Source: Candidatus Leucobacter sulfamidivorax
GTDB lineage: Bacteria; Actinomycetota; Actinomycetes; Actinomycetales; Microbacteriaceae
Direction of reading: 5' to 3'
Assembly (NCBI GenBank): GCA_016771945.1
Contig: QZLF01000001.1
Span: 1,011,447-1,075,446, forward strand
DNA: 64,000 nucleotides
Translations under genes and position numbers: made by a program
Part shown: piece by piece, positions 45,337 through 55,999 of the stretch
Position numbering within the stretch: position 1 is the first letter of the stretch
How the letters are laid out: each line of letters starts with the position of its first letter
The notes under the pieces: model-generated
Told to the model about the DNA's origin: nothing
Seen by the model: only the letters and a program-made list of their open reading frames with translations
Database searches by the model: none

Positions 45337-46493
45337 CCGTGACCGCACCTCGGGGCTTCCGCTCCGCCGGCATCGCCGTGGGCCTGAAGTCCACGGGCAA
45401 GCCGGATCTCGCCCTCGTCGTGAACGACGGCCCCCGGCCCGCGAGCGCGGCCGTGTTCACGAGCAATCGGGCGCAGGCGAATCCGATCCTGTGGAGCCGC
45501 AAGGTCGCAGCGGCGGATCGGCCCGCGCGCGCGATCGTGCTGAACTCGGGCGGCGCCAACTGCTTCACGGGCGACTTCGGCTACGAGACGACCCGGCTGA
45601 CCGCCGAGGCGGTCGCGGCGGTGCTCCAGGAGCTCTCCGCCGAAGAGGTGTTCGTCTGCTCCACGGGCCTCATCGGCACCGGAGACCAGGCGTTCCGCGA
45701 CAAGATCGTGGGCGGCGTCCCGGCGCTCGCCGCCGCGCTCGCGGACGATGACGAAACCGCGTCGGCCGCGATCATGACGACCGACTCGGTGCAGAAGACC
45801 GCGGTGCACCGCGGCGATGGCTGGACGATCGGCGCCATGGCGAAGGGCGCCGGCATGCTGGCGCCCGGGCTCGCCACGATGCTGGTGGTGATCACGACCG
45901 ACGCGGTGCTGAGGGACGAGCAGGCGGATCGCGCCCTGCGCGCGGCCACCGCGACGAGCTTCGACCGCCTCGACAGCGACGGCTGCATGTCGACGAACGA
46001 CCAGGTGACGCTGCTCGTCAGCGGGGCCAGCGGCGTCGCGCCCGGCGAGGCGGAGTTCGCAGCCGCGCTCGCCGCCGTCTGCGACGAGCTCGCCGCGAAG
46101 CTGCAGGCGGACGCCGAGGGTGCGAGTCACGACATCGACATCGAGGTGCGGGGCGCGGCGAGCGTCGAGGACGCCGTGGAGGTCGCCCGGTCCGTCGCCC
46201 GCAACAACCTCTTCAAGGCGGCGATCTTCGGCAACGACCCGAACTGGGGTCGCGTGCTCGCGGCGATCGGCACGACCGAGGCCGACTTCGATCCTTATCT
46301 GGTCGACGTCAGCTTCAACGGCGTGCGCCTCTGCCACGCGGGCGCCCCGGACCGGCCCGTCGAGGAGTGCGATCTGACGCCGCGCCGCACGCACGTCGAG
46401 ATCGAGCTCTTCGCGGGCGAGCACGCCGCGACCGTGCGCACCAACGACCTCACGCACGACTACGTGCACGAGAACAGCGCCTACTCGAGCTAG
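45333..46493 (+). CDS. argJ: Bifunctional ornithine acetyltransferase/N-acetylglutamate synthase
   Basis: 386 aa. It transfers the acetyl group from N-acetylornithine to glutamate, recycling acetyl in the arginine pathway. The precursor cleaves itself at Ala-Thr in [14 protein letters not shown]. Other marks are [30 protein letters not shown], and a C-terminal [16 protein letters not shown] start overlaps argC's stop by four bases. Followed by argB after eight bases. Confidence 0.95.
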   Translation: MTVTAPRGFRSAGIAVGLKSTGKPDLALVVNDGPRPASAAVFTSNRAQANPILWSRKVAAADRPARAIVLNSGGANCFTGDFGYETTRLTAEAVAAVLQELSAEEVFVCSTGLIGTGDQAFRDKIVGGVPALAAALADDDETASAAIMTTDSVQKTAVHRGDGWTIGAMAKGAGMLAPGLATMLVVITTDAVLRDEQADRALRAATATSFDRLDSDGCMSTNDQVTLLVSGASGVAPGEAEFAAALAAVCDELAAKLQADAEGASHDIDIEVRGAASVEDAVEVARSVARNNLFKAAIFGNDPNWGRVLAAIGTTEADFDPYLVDVSFNGVRLCHAGAPDRPVEECDLTPRRTHVEIELFAGEHAATVRTNDLTHDYVHENSAYSS

Positions 46494-46501
46494 GGAGCCC
46501 G

Positions 46502-47401
46502 ATGAGCAACACGACGACGACCCTCGCGCACGAGGAGGCCGCGGCGAAGGCCGAGGTGCTGATCGAATCGCTGCCCTGGCTGAAGAAGTTCAGCGACGCG
46601 ATCATCGTGATCAAGTTCGGCGGCAACGCGATGGTCGACGACGGGCTGCTGCGGGCGTTCGCCGAGGACGTGGTGTACCTGCGCCTCGCGGGCATCCGAC
46701 CGGTCGTCGTGCACGGCGGCGGGCCGCAGATCACCGACATGCTCGGCCGGCTCGGCATCGAGAGCGAGTTCAAGGGCGGCTACCGGGTGACGACGCCCGA
46801 GGCGATGGACGTCGTGCGCATGGTGCTCACGGGCAAGGTGAACCCCGAGCTGGTGGATCGCATCAACACGCACGGTCCGCTCGCGGCGGGCACGACGGGG
46901 GAGGACGCGGGGCTCTTCGTCGGCCGCCGCCGCCCGCCGCTCGAGGTCGACGGCGAGCTCGTCGACCTCGGCCTGGTCGGCGACGTGGTCGACGTGCGTC
47001 GGAGCCGGTGCTCGCCCTCCTCGAGGCCGGGCTGATCCCGGTGATCGCGGGCATCGCCCCGACGCCGACCGCCCCGGCGACTCGCTGAACATCAACGCCG
47101 ACGCCGCCGCGTCCCGCTCGCGACGGCGCTCGGCGCGGAGAAGCTCGTGATCCTCACCGACGTCGCCGGGCTCTACGCCAACTGGCCCGACCGCGACTCG
47201 CTCGTCTCGAGCATCGCCGCGGCGGAGCTCGAGGAGCTGCTGCCGTCGCTCGAGTCGGGCATGATCCCGAAGATGCGGGCCTGCCTCGACGCGGTGCGCC
47301 GCGGCGTCCCGAAGGCCGCGATCATCGACGGCCGCGAGCCGCACTCGGTGCTGCTCGAGATCTTCACCGATCGGGGGGTCGGTACCGAGGTCACGCCGTG
47401 A
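46502..47401 (+). pseudogene. argB: Acetylglutamate kinase, three single-base deletions as written
   Basis: About 300 aa when corrected. The N-terminal part has [11 protein letters not shown] and [20 protein letters not shown], and the C-terminal part [40 protein letters not shown]. Between them the frame is lost and regained. Adding one base near 47000 (CGTC/GGAG), near 47058 (GCCCC/GAC) and near 47110 (GCG/TCC) restores [20 protein letters not shown] and [19 protein letters not shown] without other changes. All three are in C/G runs, and they sum to a net return to frame, which argues for sequencing error in a working gene. Confidence 0.85.
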
Positions 47402-47468
47402 GCGCGACCGGGCATGAGCAGAGCAGTCTGCTTCGGGTCTCGCAGCGGCCCGAAGTCGCGCCGTAGTC

Positions 47469-47984
47469 ATGAACGCGGCGGCGTGGATCGCGGCGCTCGC
47501 CCTCGTGGGCCTCGCCGCTGTCTGCGTCGCGCTGATCCGCTTCGACCTGCGCGAGCACCGGCTGCCGGATCGCATCCTGCTGCCGGCCCTCGCCGGGGTC
47601 GCCGCGCTGCTCGTGCTCGCCGGCGCCCTCACCGGAGACTGGGCGCGGGTCGTCGGGACGATCGGGGGAGCGGCGGCGCTCTTCGCCGTCTACCTGCTGC
47701 TCGCAGTGCTCGCCCGCGGGGGTATCGGCGGCGGCGACGTGAAGCTCGCGGCCCTGCTCGGGGCCGCCCTCGGCTACTTCGGCTGGTCCGTGCTCGTCGT
47801 GGGTGCGGCACTCGGCTTCGTGTTCGGCGGCCTCTGGGCGCTCGTCGCGCTGCGACGCGGCCGCGGGCCCGGCGAGCAGGGCGGTGGGGCGGACCGCGCC
47901 CCGGCCCCGGAGGTGCCCTTCGGCCCCGCGATGATCGCGGGCGCCTGGGGCGGGATCGCCCTCGGCCTCGCCGGGCTGGGCTGA
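47469..47984 (+). CDS. Type IV leader peptidase (prepilin peptidase, A24)
   Basis: 171 aa with five membrane helices. The two catalytic Asp residues are in IRFDLREHRLPD (short cytoplasmic loop) and in GIGGGDVKLAALLGAALGYF (GxGD motif). It lacks the N-terminal methyltransferase domain of full PilD proteins, as is usual in actinobacteria, where it processes Flp/Tad pilin-like proteins. It sits right after argB instead of the expected argD. No pilin genes are in the window. Confidence 0.88.
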   Translation: MNAAAWIAALALVGLAAVCVALIRFDLREHRLPDRILLPALAGVAALLVLAGALTGDWARVVGTIGGAAALFAVYLLLAVLARGGIGGGDVKLAALLGAALGYFGWSVLVVGAALGFVFGGLWALVALRRGRGPGEQGGGADRAPAPEVPFGPAMIAGAWGGIALGLAGLG

Positions 47985-48128
47985 GCCGCTCGGCACTGCG
48001 CCGGCAGCGCGCCGGCACCGCACTGACAGCGCGCGGGCACCGCCCCGGCGCCGAGCCGGCCTGCGCCGGGCACGCTCCGCTCGCCGGTAGACTGGTAGGG
48101 CCCGGGACTCGACTGAAAGGCGCGAATC

Positions 48129-48449
48129 GTGACGTATGTGATCGCACTCCCATGTGTGGACGTGAAGGATCGCGCGTGCGTCGACGAGTGTCCGGTCGAC
48201 TGCATCTACGAGGGCGAGCGCTCCCTGTACATCCACCCCGACGAGTGCGTCGACTGCGGCGCCTGCGAGCCGGTGTGCCCGGTCGAGGCGATCTACTACG
48301 AGGACGACCTGCCCGGCGAGTGGGCGGACTACTACAAGGCCAACGTCGAGTTCTTCGACGAGATCGGCTCGCCCGGCGGTGCGGCCAAGGTGGGGCCGTA
48401 CTCGTTCGACCATCCGCTCGTCGCGGCGCTGCCGCCGCAGGGCGAGTAG
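48129..48449 (+). CDS. fdxA: 7Fe ferredoxin FdxA
   Basis: 106 aa. The N-terminus [17 protein letters not shown] binds a 3Fe-4S and part of a 4Fe-4S cluster, and [16 protein letters not shown] supplies the second set. The C-terminal extension [15 protein letters not shown] is typical for actinobacterial FdxA. It starts at GTG with GAAAGG upstream, and TAGACT at 48088-48093 is a likely -10. An electron carrier for low-potential reactions. Four bases separate it from dapC, so they are probably co-transcribed. Confidence 0.95.
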   Translation: MTYVIALPCVDVKDRACVDECPVDCIYEGERSLYIHPDECVDCGACEPVCPVEAIYYEDDLPGEWADYYKANVEFFDEIGSPGGAAKVGPYSFDHPLVAALPPQGE

Positions 48450-48453
48450 CCGC

Positions 48454-49562
48454 ATGCCGACGCTGCGCGGAGCGCTTCCCGACTACCCCTGGGACGCGAT
48501 GGCGCCCTACGTCGCCCGGGCCGCAGAGCATCCCGGGGGCAAGCTCGACCTCTCGGTCGGCTCACCGGTGGATCCGGCCCCGGCGTCCGTGCGCGAGGCG
48601 CTCGCGGCTGCGACCGACGCGCACGCCTACCCCACCACCGCGGGCACGCCCCGGCTGCGCGAGGCGATCGCCGAGTGGTACCTGCGCCGCCGGGGCGTGA
48701 CGGTCTCGCCCGACGCGGTGCTGCCGACGATCGGCTCGAAGGAGCTCGTCGCGCTGCTGCCGTTCCTGCTCGGCATCGGCGCCGGGGAGGCCGTCGTCTT
48801 CCCGCGCATCGCCTATCCTTCGTACGAGATGGGCGCGGCGATGGTCGGGGCGGATCCGGTCGCCTCCGACGACCCCGCCGAGTGGCCCGAGCACACCGCT
48901 CTCGTCTGGCTGAACTCGCCCGCGAACCCCGACGGGCGGGTGCTCGACGTGCCCGAGCTGCGGGCCGCGGTCGATCGCGCCCGCGAGCTGGACGCGGTGA
49001 TCGTCGGCGACGAGTGCTACGCCGAACTGGGCTGGTCGGAGCGCTGGCGCGACAAGCGGATCCCCTCGATCCTCGATCCCCGGGTCACGGGCGCGGATCA
49101 CCGCGGCGTGCTCGGCATCTACTCCCTCAGCAAGCAGTCAAACCTCGCGGGCTATCGCGCGGCCTTCCTCGCGGGCGACCCCGAGATCGTGAAGCCGCTG
49201 CTGAACGTGCGCAAGCACGCCGGGCTCATGGTGCCGGCGCCGGTGCAGGCCGCGATGGTCGCCGCGCTCGCCGACGAGTCCCATGTCGACGCCCAGCGGG
49301 AGCGCTACCGCGCCCGCCGCGAGACCTCGTGCCCGCGCTCGAGGCAGCGGGCTACCGCCTCGACCACAGCGAGGCCGGCCTGTACCTGTGGGTCACGCGC
49401 GGCGTCGACGCCTGGCAGAGCGTCGCCGATTTCGCCGATCTCGGCATCGTGGTCGGACCGGGTCACTTCTACGGCGAGCACTCGCCGAATCACGTGCGCG
49501 TGGCGCTCACCGCGAGCGACGAGACCGTCGCGGAGGCGGCCCGGCGGCTGCGCGCCGCGTGA
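48454..49562 (+). pseudogene. dapC: Succinyldiaminopimelate transaminase, one frameshift
   Basis: About 370 aa. Type I aminotransferase fold with PLP Lys in IYSLSKQSNLAGYRAAFLAG, Asn in WLNSPANPDGRVLD, Tyr in DECYAELGW, and the Arg region DSHVDAQ is not conserved. The first frame is intact to about 49320 (RERYRARRE); the rest, LVPALEAAGYRLDHSEAGLY and beyond to ALTASDETVAEAARRL, is in another frame. One C restored in ACCTCG near 49325 joins them. It catalyses the aminotransferase step of lysine/diaminopimelate synthesis. The fdxA-dapC pairing is standard in actinobacteria. Confidence 0.85.
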
Positions 49563-49568
49563 GAACTT

Positions 49569-49582
49569 TCTCGACATCGAGA
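49569..49582. promoter_or_regulatory. Palindrome TCTCGA-CA-TCGAGA upstream of gltA
   Basis: A perfect 6-2-6 inverted repeat just after dapC. A TAAGCT -10 lies at 49637-49642 and the gltA start at 49706. It could be an operator for gltA or a weak terminator of dapC (it is followed by ACTTTTC). Confidence 0.35.
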
Positions 49583-49705
49583 GACTTTTCGGGATTCACG
49601 GGTGAGTCTTCGGCTCGCGGCGCTCCGTAAGTTCGCTAAGCTGGAGCGGTGTGCTGCGCCGCACGACGGCACTGGGCACCGCACCGACCTCACAAAGGAG
49701 ACGAC

Positions 49706-51004
<1,299 letters not shown>

Positions 51005-51096
51005 TCGGGGCCTGCTGATCAGAGCTTGCTGATCCGCGGTTCGCTGACTCGGAGCCCGTTTCCCCTGCGCTCAGTCCAGCCCCGGCTTCACTCCAG

Positions 51097-51171
51097 CCCC
51101 CGGCTCAAGGGGACGCGAATTGTCGTCCCAGCCGCCGTGGGAGGACGATTCGCGTCCCCTTGAGCCGGGGG
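51097..51171. repeat. Long palindrome, family A copy 1
   Basis: Arms 51097-51129 and 51139-51171 (33 bases each) agree at 31 positions, with a nine-base loop. The core GGGGACGCGAATTGTCGTCC is shared with the palindrome at 52303-52367, on the other side of the DUF559 gene. Too long and lacking a T-run to be an ordinary terminator. Confidence 0.85.
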
Positions 51172-51199
51172 AGCGGCGCGCCGGGCGCCGCTCGTCGTC

Positions 51200-52173
51200 T
51201 CAGATCTCCCCGCGCCAGCCCCGCTCCTCGAGGACACGCCGAACCCGCTCGGCGACGACCCACGGGCGGCCTCTGAGCGCTCGCGTGACCTCGATCATCT
51301 CCCAGCCGGCGGCGCGCAGCGCCGAGATCCGCTCGACATCCTCGGCGAAGCGCTCCGCATGGGCATCGCCGTAGTACTCGACGCCGACGCGATACTCCGG
51401 ATACGCCAGGTCGACGCACCCCAGGAACATCCCGTCGCAGTAGACGTCGATGTTGAGCTCGGGCTCGGGCAAGCCGGACCGCACCAGTCCGATCCGGATG
51501 AAGGACTCCTGCGGAGACCAGGAATCCTCCCGGATCAGGGGGAGTGCTTGCACCAGGCTCGGAGCCCTGCTCCATCTGCCGAGCGCCACTGCGGCGCGAA
51601 GCTCCTCGAGGGTTGCGAGCGGCGGCTTACCGACATCTCGGCGGCCATAGCCCTGCCGGTAGACGCGAACCAGGTGGTCGCCCGCCGCGATGAGCTCGAG
51701 CACCGAGAAGCCCTGGCCCGCGAGCATCGCCCAGGTGCTCGCCGCTGCCGCGGTAGGCAGCCCGTCCCGCTCGACTACGGGGCACCGCAGAGGGTCGATC
51801 CGGTGCCCGATCACCCCCGCCACGCGCGACGCCCGACCGGGCGAATGGACGCTGAGATGGATCGATGCCCGCTCCGCGCGCTCGAATCGAGGCGGTAGCG
51901 GGATCGCCCACAGCCGCGCCGCGCTCAGATGGCTGAAGAACTGATCGGGTGCGAGCCTGCGGGCCAGCGCGTGCAAGCGCGCGAGTTCGTGACGACGGTG
52001 CAGGTCGAGCGGGTGCAGCGTCGGATCGACCTCGGGTGGATGCATGCGCACGCCGTGGAAGGGATGCAGCAGATCTCTTCCGCGCAGCCGCCCCGGGGAG
52101 ACGCCGAGGCGTGCGGCTTCCGGCACCGAGAAGGCGGGCCCCAGGGAGGCCGGGAGCGGAGGGATCGAGTCAT
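51200..52173 (-). pseudogene. DUF559/Vsr-like protein with AbiEi-type N-terminus; probable one-base deletion near the start
   Basis: About 324 aa when the start is corrected. The C-terminal domain is a PD-(D/E)XK-like DUF559 fold related to very-short-patch repair endonucleases: Asp in CVDLAYPEYRVGVEYYG, then ERFAEDVERISALRAAGWEM and IEVTRALRGR. The N-terminal part (GVSPGRLRGRDLLHPFHGVR) is the winged-helix-like region seen in transcriptional AbiEi-type regulators. The intact frame opens at a GTG (52126). Adding one C in the run complementary to 52161-52163 extends it to ATG 52173, giving MTRSPPLPASLGPAFS. Framed by two related palindromes. Confidence 0.72.
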
Positions 52174-52302
52174 GGCCCTATCATCGGGCAGTTCTGCGGG
52201 GGCGCCGAGACGTTCTCCACAGACGCTCGCCGCCGACGCTGCGGGAAGCAGCGGAAAACCGGGTTCTCCACAGGTCCCGGGAGGGACTCAGTCGCTGTCG
52301 GC

Positions 52303-52367
52303 CCCTCAATGGGACGCGAATTGCTGTCAAGCGGCGCGCGGGACGACAATTCGCGTCCCCTTGAGGG
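52303..52367. repeat. Long palindrome, family A copy 2
   Basis: Arms 52303-52328 and 52342-52367 match at 23 of 26 positions. It shares GGGACGCGAATTG and CAATTCGCGTCCCCTTGAG with the copy at 51097-51171. The rest of the gap 52174-52451 holds no gene. Confidence 0.8.
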
Positions 52368-52451
52368 AGATCGCACGCTCGGACGCAGGCGCCCGACGCG
52401 CAGGCGCCCGACGCGCCGAGCGCCGCCGCCCGGCAGTCGGCGAGTCGCCGG

Positions 52452-53408
52452 CTACGCGTGCAGAGCCGCGTTGAGCGTGATGCCGGCGCCCGTGCGGGGC
52501 AGCGCCTCGACGGCGCCCGTGGTCGAGTTGCGGCGGAAGAGCAGGTTCGGCATGCCCGACAGTTCGACGGCCTTCACCTCGACGGGCTCGCCGCCGCTCT
52601 CCACCGTGCCGTGCGGCAGGCGCACCTTGGTGCCGGCGGTGACGTAGAGCCCGGCCTCGACGACGCTGTCGTCGCCGATCGAGACGCCGATGCCCGAGTT
52701 CGCGCCGAGCAGCGCCCGCTCGCCGATGGCCACCCGCTCGGTGCCGCCGCCCGAGAGCGTGCCCATGATCGACGCGCCGCCGCCGATGTCGGAGCCGTCG
52801 CCCACCACGACGCCCTGCGAGATGCGACCCTCGACCATCGAGGCGCCGAGCGTTCCGGCGTTGAAGTTGACGAAGCCCTCGTGCATGACCGTGGTGCCGG
52901 GGGCGAGGTGCGCGCCGAGTCGCACGCGCGCGGTGTCGGCGATGCGCACGCCCGCGGGGACCACGTAGTCGGTGAGCCGGGGGAACTTGTCGAGCCCCAC
53001 CGCCGTGATGCCCGCGCGGCGCAGCGCGGGCAGGCGCCGGGCGTATTCCGCGGGGAGCATGGGACCCGCGGTCGTCCAGGCGACGTTCGGCAGGGCGCCG
53101 AAGATGCCGTCGAGATTCATCGTGTTGGGGCGCACGAGGCAGTGCGAGAGCAGGTGCAGGCGCAGATAGGCGTCCTCGGTGCCCGCGGGCGGGGCGTCCA
53201 GGTCGATCTCGATGTCGATGAAGCGCAGCTCCACCCCGCGCCGCTCGTCGGCGCCGGCGAGCTCCTCGAGCTCGGCCGGGGCGATGAACGGATCGCGGCC
53301 CGCCGGTCGCGCACCCAGTCGGGGCTCGGGGAACCAGGCGTCGAGGACGGTTCCGTCGGTGGCGTAGGTGGCGAGGCCGGCGCCCCAGGCTGCATGCGTT
53401 TCGGTCAT
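52452..53408 (-). CDS. dapD: 2,3,4,5-tetrahydropyridine-2,6-dicarboxylate N-succinyltransferase
   Basis: 318 aa, the actinobacterial (long) DapD. It succinylates tetrahydrodipicolinate in the lysine/diaminopimelate pathway. A left-handed beta-helix of hexapeptide repeats is seen as [20 protein letters not shown], then [20 protein letters not shown], then [17 protein letters not shown]. The N-terminal domain includes [26 protein letters not shown] (complement of 53415-53420) is six bases before the ATG. It shares its promoter position with divergent dapE. Confidence 0.95.
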   Translation of the reverse strand: MTETHAAWGAGLATYATDGTVLDAWFPEPRLGARPAGRDPFIAPAELEELAGADERRGVELRFIDIEIDLDAPPAGTEDAYLRLHLLSHCLVRPNTMNLDGIFGALPNVAWTTAGPMLPAEYARRLPALRRAGITAVGLDKFPRLTDYVVPAGVRIADTARVRLGAHLAPGTTVMHEGFVNFNAGTLGASMVEGRISQGVVVGDGSDIGGGASIMGTLSGGGTERVAIGERALLGANSGIGVSIGDDSVVEAGLYVTAGTKVRLPHGTVESGGEPVEVKAVELSGMPNLLFRRNSTTGAVEALPRTGAGITLNAALHA

Positions 53409-53413
53409 AGCTC

Positions 53414-53420
53414 TAGGGTA
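53414..53420. promoter_or_regulatory. Shared bidirectional -10 element for dapD and dapE
   Basis: The heptamer TAGGGTA contains TAGGGT (53414-53419) on the plus strand, six bases before dapE's GTG at 53426. Its complement contains TACCCT (53420-53415), six bases before dapD's ATG at 53408. Both genes would be leaderless and start from overlapping -10 hexamers. Confidence 0.65.
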
Positions 53421-53425
53421 GTAGG

Positions 53426-54548
53426 GTGAGCCAGCACCAGGAGACACCGCCGTTCGGGCCCCCGCTCGATCCCACCGCCGGGCCGGTCGGATTGACGCGG
53501 CAGCTGTGCGACATCCCCTCGGTGTCGGGCGAAGAGGGGCGGATCGCGGATGCGGTCGAGGCGCTCCTCCGCGGCGCCCCACCTCGCGGTGGTGCGCGAC
53601 GGCGACACCATCGTCGCGCGCACCGAGCTGGGCCGCCCGCGCCGGGTCGCGATCGCCGGCCACCTCGACACGGTGCCGATCGCGGAGAATCTCCCGACGT
53701 GGGAGACGACGGATCCGCTCACCGGCGAAACGGTGATCTGGGGACGCGGCACCGTCGACATGAAGGCGGGCGTCGCCGTGCAGCTCGCGCTCGCGCTCGA
53801 GCTCGCCGAGCCCGCGGTCGACCTCACCTGGATCTGGTACGACCACGAGGAGGTGTCGAGCGAGCTCAACGGGCTCGGCCGCGTGCAGCGCCGCCGCCCC
53901 GAGCTGTTCGAGGCCGACTTCGCGATCCTCGGCGAACCCTCGAACGGCACCATCGAGGGCGGCTGCAACGGCACGCTGCGGGCGCGCGTCACCATGCTCG
54001 GCAAGCGGGCCCACTCGGCGCGCGCCTGGGCCGGTGTGAACGCGATCCACCGCGCAGCCGAGATGCTCGAGCGCCTCGCCCGCTTCGATCCCGAGACCGT
54101 GCGCGTCGACGGCCTCGACTACCGCGAGGGGCTGAACGCTGTGCGCATCTCCGGGGGAGTGGCGGGCAACGTGATCCCCGATCGCTGCGACATCGAGGTG
54201 AACTACCGCTTCGCACCGAGCCGCGACGGGGCCGAGGCCGAGGCCTTCGTGCGCGCCTTCTTCGCGGGCGCCGACGAGGTCGAGATCGTGGATCTCGCGC
54301 CGGGAGCCAGGCCCGGCCTCGACGCGCCCCTGGCGCAGGCCTTCGTGCGCGCCGTGGGCCGGGAGCCGACGGCCAAGTTCGGCTGGACCGACGTGTCGCG
54401 CTTCGCGGAGATCGGCATCCCGGCGGTCAACTTCGGGCCGGGCGACCCCTCGCTCGCGCACGCCGATGACGAGCGGGTGCCCGTGGCCCAGATCGAGGCG
54501 AGCGCCGCCGCGCTGCGGGCGTGGCTGAGCGCCGGTGTCGCCGTCTGA
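53426..54548 (+). pseudogene. dapE: Succinyl-diaminopimelate desuccinylase, one frameshift near the N-terminus
   Basis: About 374 aa. M20 metallopeptidase: first metal His in [15 protein letters not shown], bridging Asp in [13 protein letters not shown], Glu pair in [12 protein letters not shown], and the dimerisation domain with [19 protein letters not shown]. It releases succinate to give LL-diaminopimelate. The start frame ([20 protein letters not shown] to EALLRGAP) is lost at about 53572-53582 and the remainder ([18 protein letters not shown]) continues in another frame. Two missing bases in a GCGC tract, or one extra base, would explain it. This gene should be essential, so an artefact is likely. 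Confidence 0.85.
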
Positions 54549-54629
54549 CGGCGCCGGCGCCCGAGATTTCACCCGCTCACGGGCCTGCCGATACAATTGA
54601 CGGGTAGGCGCACGAGTTAAGGAGACGCA

Positions 54630-54800
54630 ATGGCGGCAATGAAACCGAGGACCGGCGATGGGCCTATGGAGGCGGTTCGCGAGAGCCGCGTCATCGTGGT
54701 GCGGGTTCCGCTCGAGGGGGGTGGCCGCCTGGTCGTGTCGGTGAACGACGACGAGGCAACCGAATTGCGCGACGTGCTGAGCGCCGTGCTCGACGGCTGA
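54630..54800 (+). CDS. DUF3117 small protein
   Basis: 56 aa, too short for a usual gene-length cut-off but clearly conserved in actinobacteria. [20 protein letters not shown] is followed by a beta hairpin ([20 protein letters not shown]) and a short acidic helix [21 protein letters not shown] lies five bases upstream of the ATG, and TACAAT at about 54590-54595 is a good -10. The DUF3117 family is small and of unknown role. Confidence 0.9.
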   Translation: MAAMKPRTGDGPMEAVRESRVIVVRVPLEGGGRLVVSVNDDEATELRDVLSAVLDG

Positions 54801-54876
54801 GGCCGGGAGCAGAACCGGGCGCGGCACCGGATCAGTCGGCCTCGAGTCAGCCGGCTCCGAGCCGGCAGACCGCCGA

Positions 54877-55509
54877 TCAGCCGTCGAGACGCGTCAGCGT
54901 CAGCAGGCCGTCGCCCGCCGGGCTCAGCGCCGCGGCGATCGCGGGCGATTCGCTCACCGTCGCGAGCAGGTCGCGCATGTTCTGCGTGGCGGCGTCGCGC
55001 GATGCGGGATCGGGCACCCGGCCGTGGGCGAAGGCGCCGACGACGGCGATCGTGCCGCCCGGGCGAACGATCTGCAGCGCCAGCTCCACGTCCTCGAGCA
55101 GACGCAGGGGGCTCTCGTCGAGCACGACGAGGTCATAGGCGCCCAGGTTCAGACGGGGCAGCACCTGGCCGGCGTCGCCCTCGATCAGGCGCAGCCGGGC
55201 TCCGGCCACCTCTGCGCCCGCGAAGACCTCCCTGGCCTGGCGCAGGTACTCGGGCTCGATCTCGATCGAGGTGAGGTGGGCCTCCGGAGCGTAGCGCAGC
55301 AGCGAGAGGCCGCTCACCCCGACCCCGGTGCCGACCTCGAGGATGGCGCGCGCACCGGTCGCGGCGGCCAGCGCCGAGAGCGCGGCCGCGACGGCTCGGC
55401 TGACGGGCTCGATGCCGAGCTCGAGGGAGAGCCGGCGGGCACGCACGAGCGCATCGGTCTCGGTCGGGTACTGCTCGGCGTACTGCCAATTGCTCTCGAG
55501 TCGGCTCAC
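54877..55509 (-). CDS. O-methyltransferase (SAM-dependent, catechol-OMT-like)
   Basis: 210 aa. Motif [21 protein letters not shown] binds [18 protein letters not shown] is the acidic loop, [20 protein letters not shown] the metal/product region, and [16 protein letters not shown] motif III. The family usually methylates hydroxyls of small aromatic compounds; catalytic lysine positions are not certain. GTG 55509 is chosen because GGAGGAATCA lies just upstream. Divergent from tatB, as in other Microbacteriaceae. Confidence 0.88.
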   Translation of the reverse strand: MSRLESNWQYAEQYPTETDALVRARRLSLELGIEPVSRAVAAALSALAAATGARAILEVGTGVGVSGLSLLRYAPEAHLTSIEIEPEYLRQAREVFAGAEVAGARLRLIEGDAGQVLPRLNLGAYDLVVLDESPLRLLEDVELALQIVRPGGTIAVVGAFAHGRVPDPASRDAATQNMRDLLATVSESPAIAAALSPAGDGLLTLTRLDG

Positions 55510-55633
55510 TGATTCCTCCGTGGGTCCGCGGGCCATCCCGCGCCCAACACTGTAACCCGCCGCCGGCCCGAAGCCGCGGCCCCACGCTGCGTCCGCGCGA
55601 ATTCGCGGCGGAGGCGGCAGTACACTGTCACGT

Positions 55634-55999
55634 ATGGGCCTGACGATCGACAAGATCCTGGTGATCCTGGTGATCGCCATGGTCGTGCTCGGCCCCGAAC
55701 GACTGCCCGGATACGCCAAGAAGCTGGGAGAGCTCACCCGCAGCGTGAAGCGCATGGCCGACGGCGCGAAGGACCGGCTGCGCGACGAGATGGGCCCGGA
55801 CTTCGACGAGGTGGACTGGAAGCAGCTCGACCCGCGGCAGTACGATCCGCGGCGCATCATCAGGGACGCGCTGGTGGAGGATCAGCGCGCGGCCCAGGAG
55901 GAAGGTCGCGAGGCTGCGGGATCCGCCGCTCCCGCCGCGCAACCGCGCCTGGCCGGGGCCCCCGGGGCGGTGCTGAACTTCGACGAGGAAGCCACGTGA
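55634..55999 (+). CDS. tatB: Sec-independent protein translocase subunit TatB
   Basis: 121 aa. One N-terminal membrane helix (DKILVILVIAMVVLGPERLP) contains the conserved Glu/Pro hinge LGPERLPGYAKKLGEL. An amphipathic helix and a long charged tail with Gln/Glu-rich stretch follow, which distinguish TatB from TatA. It recognises twin-arginine substrates with TatC. TACACT at 55621-55626 lies seven bases before the ATG. Its last codons overlap the next gene by GTGA, an unexpected pairing. Confidence 0.88.
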   Translation: MGLTIDKILVILVIAMVVLGPERLPGYAKKLGELTRSVKRMADGAKDRLRDEMGPDFDEVDWKQLDPRQYDPRRIIRDALVEDQRAAQEEGREAAGSAAPAAQPRLAGAPGAVLNFDEEAT

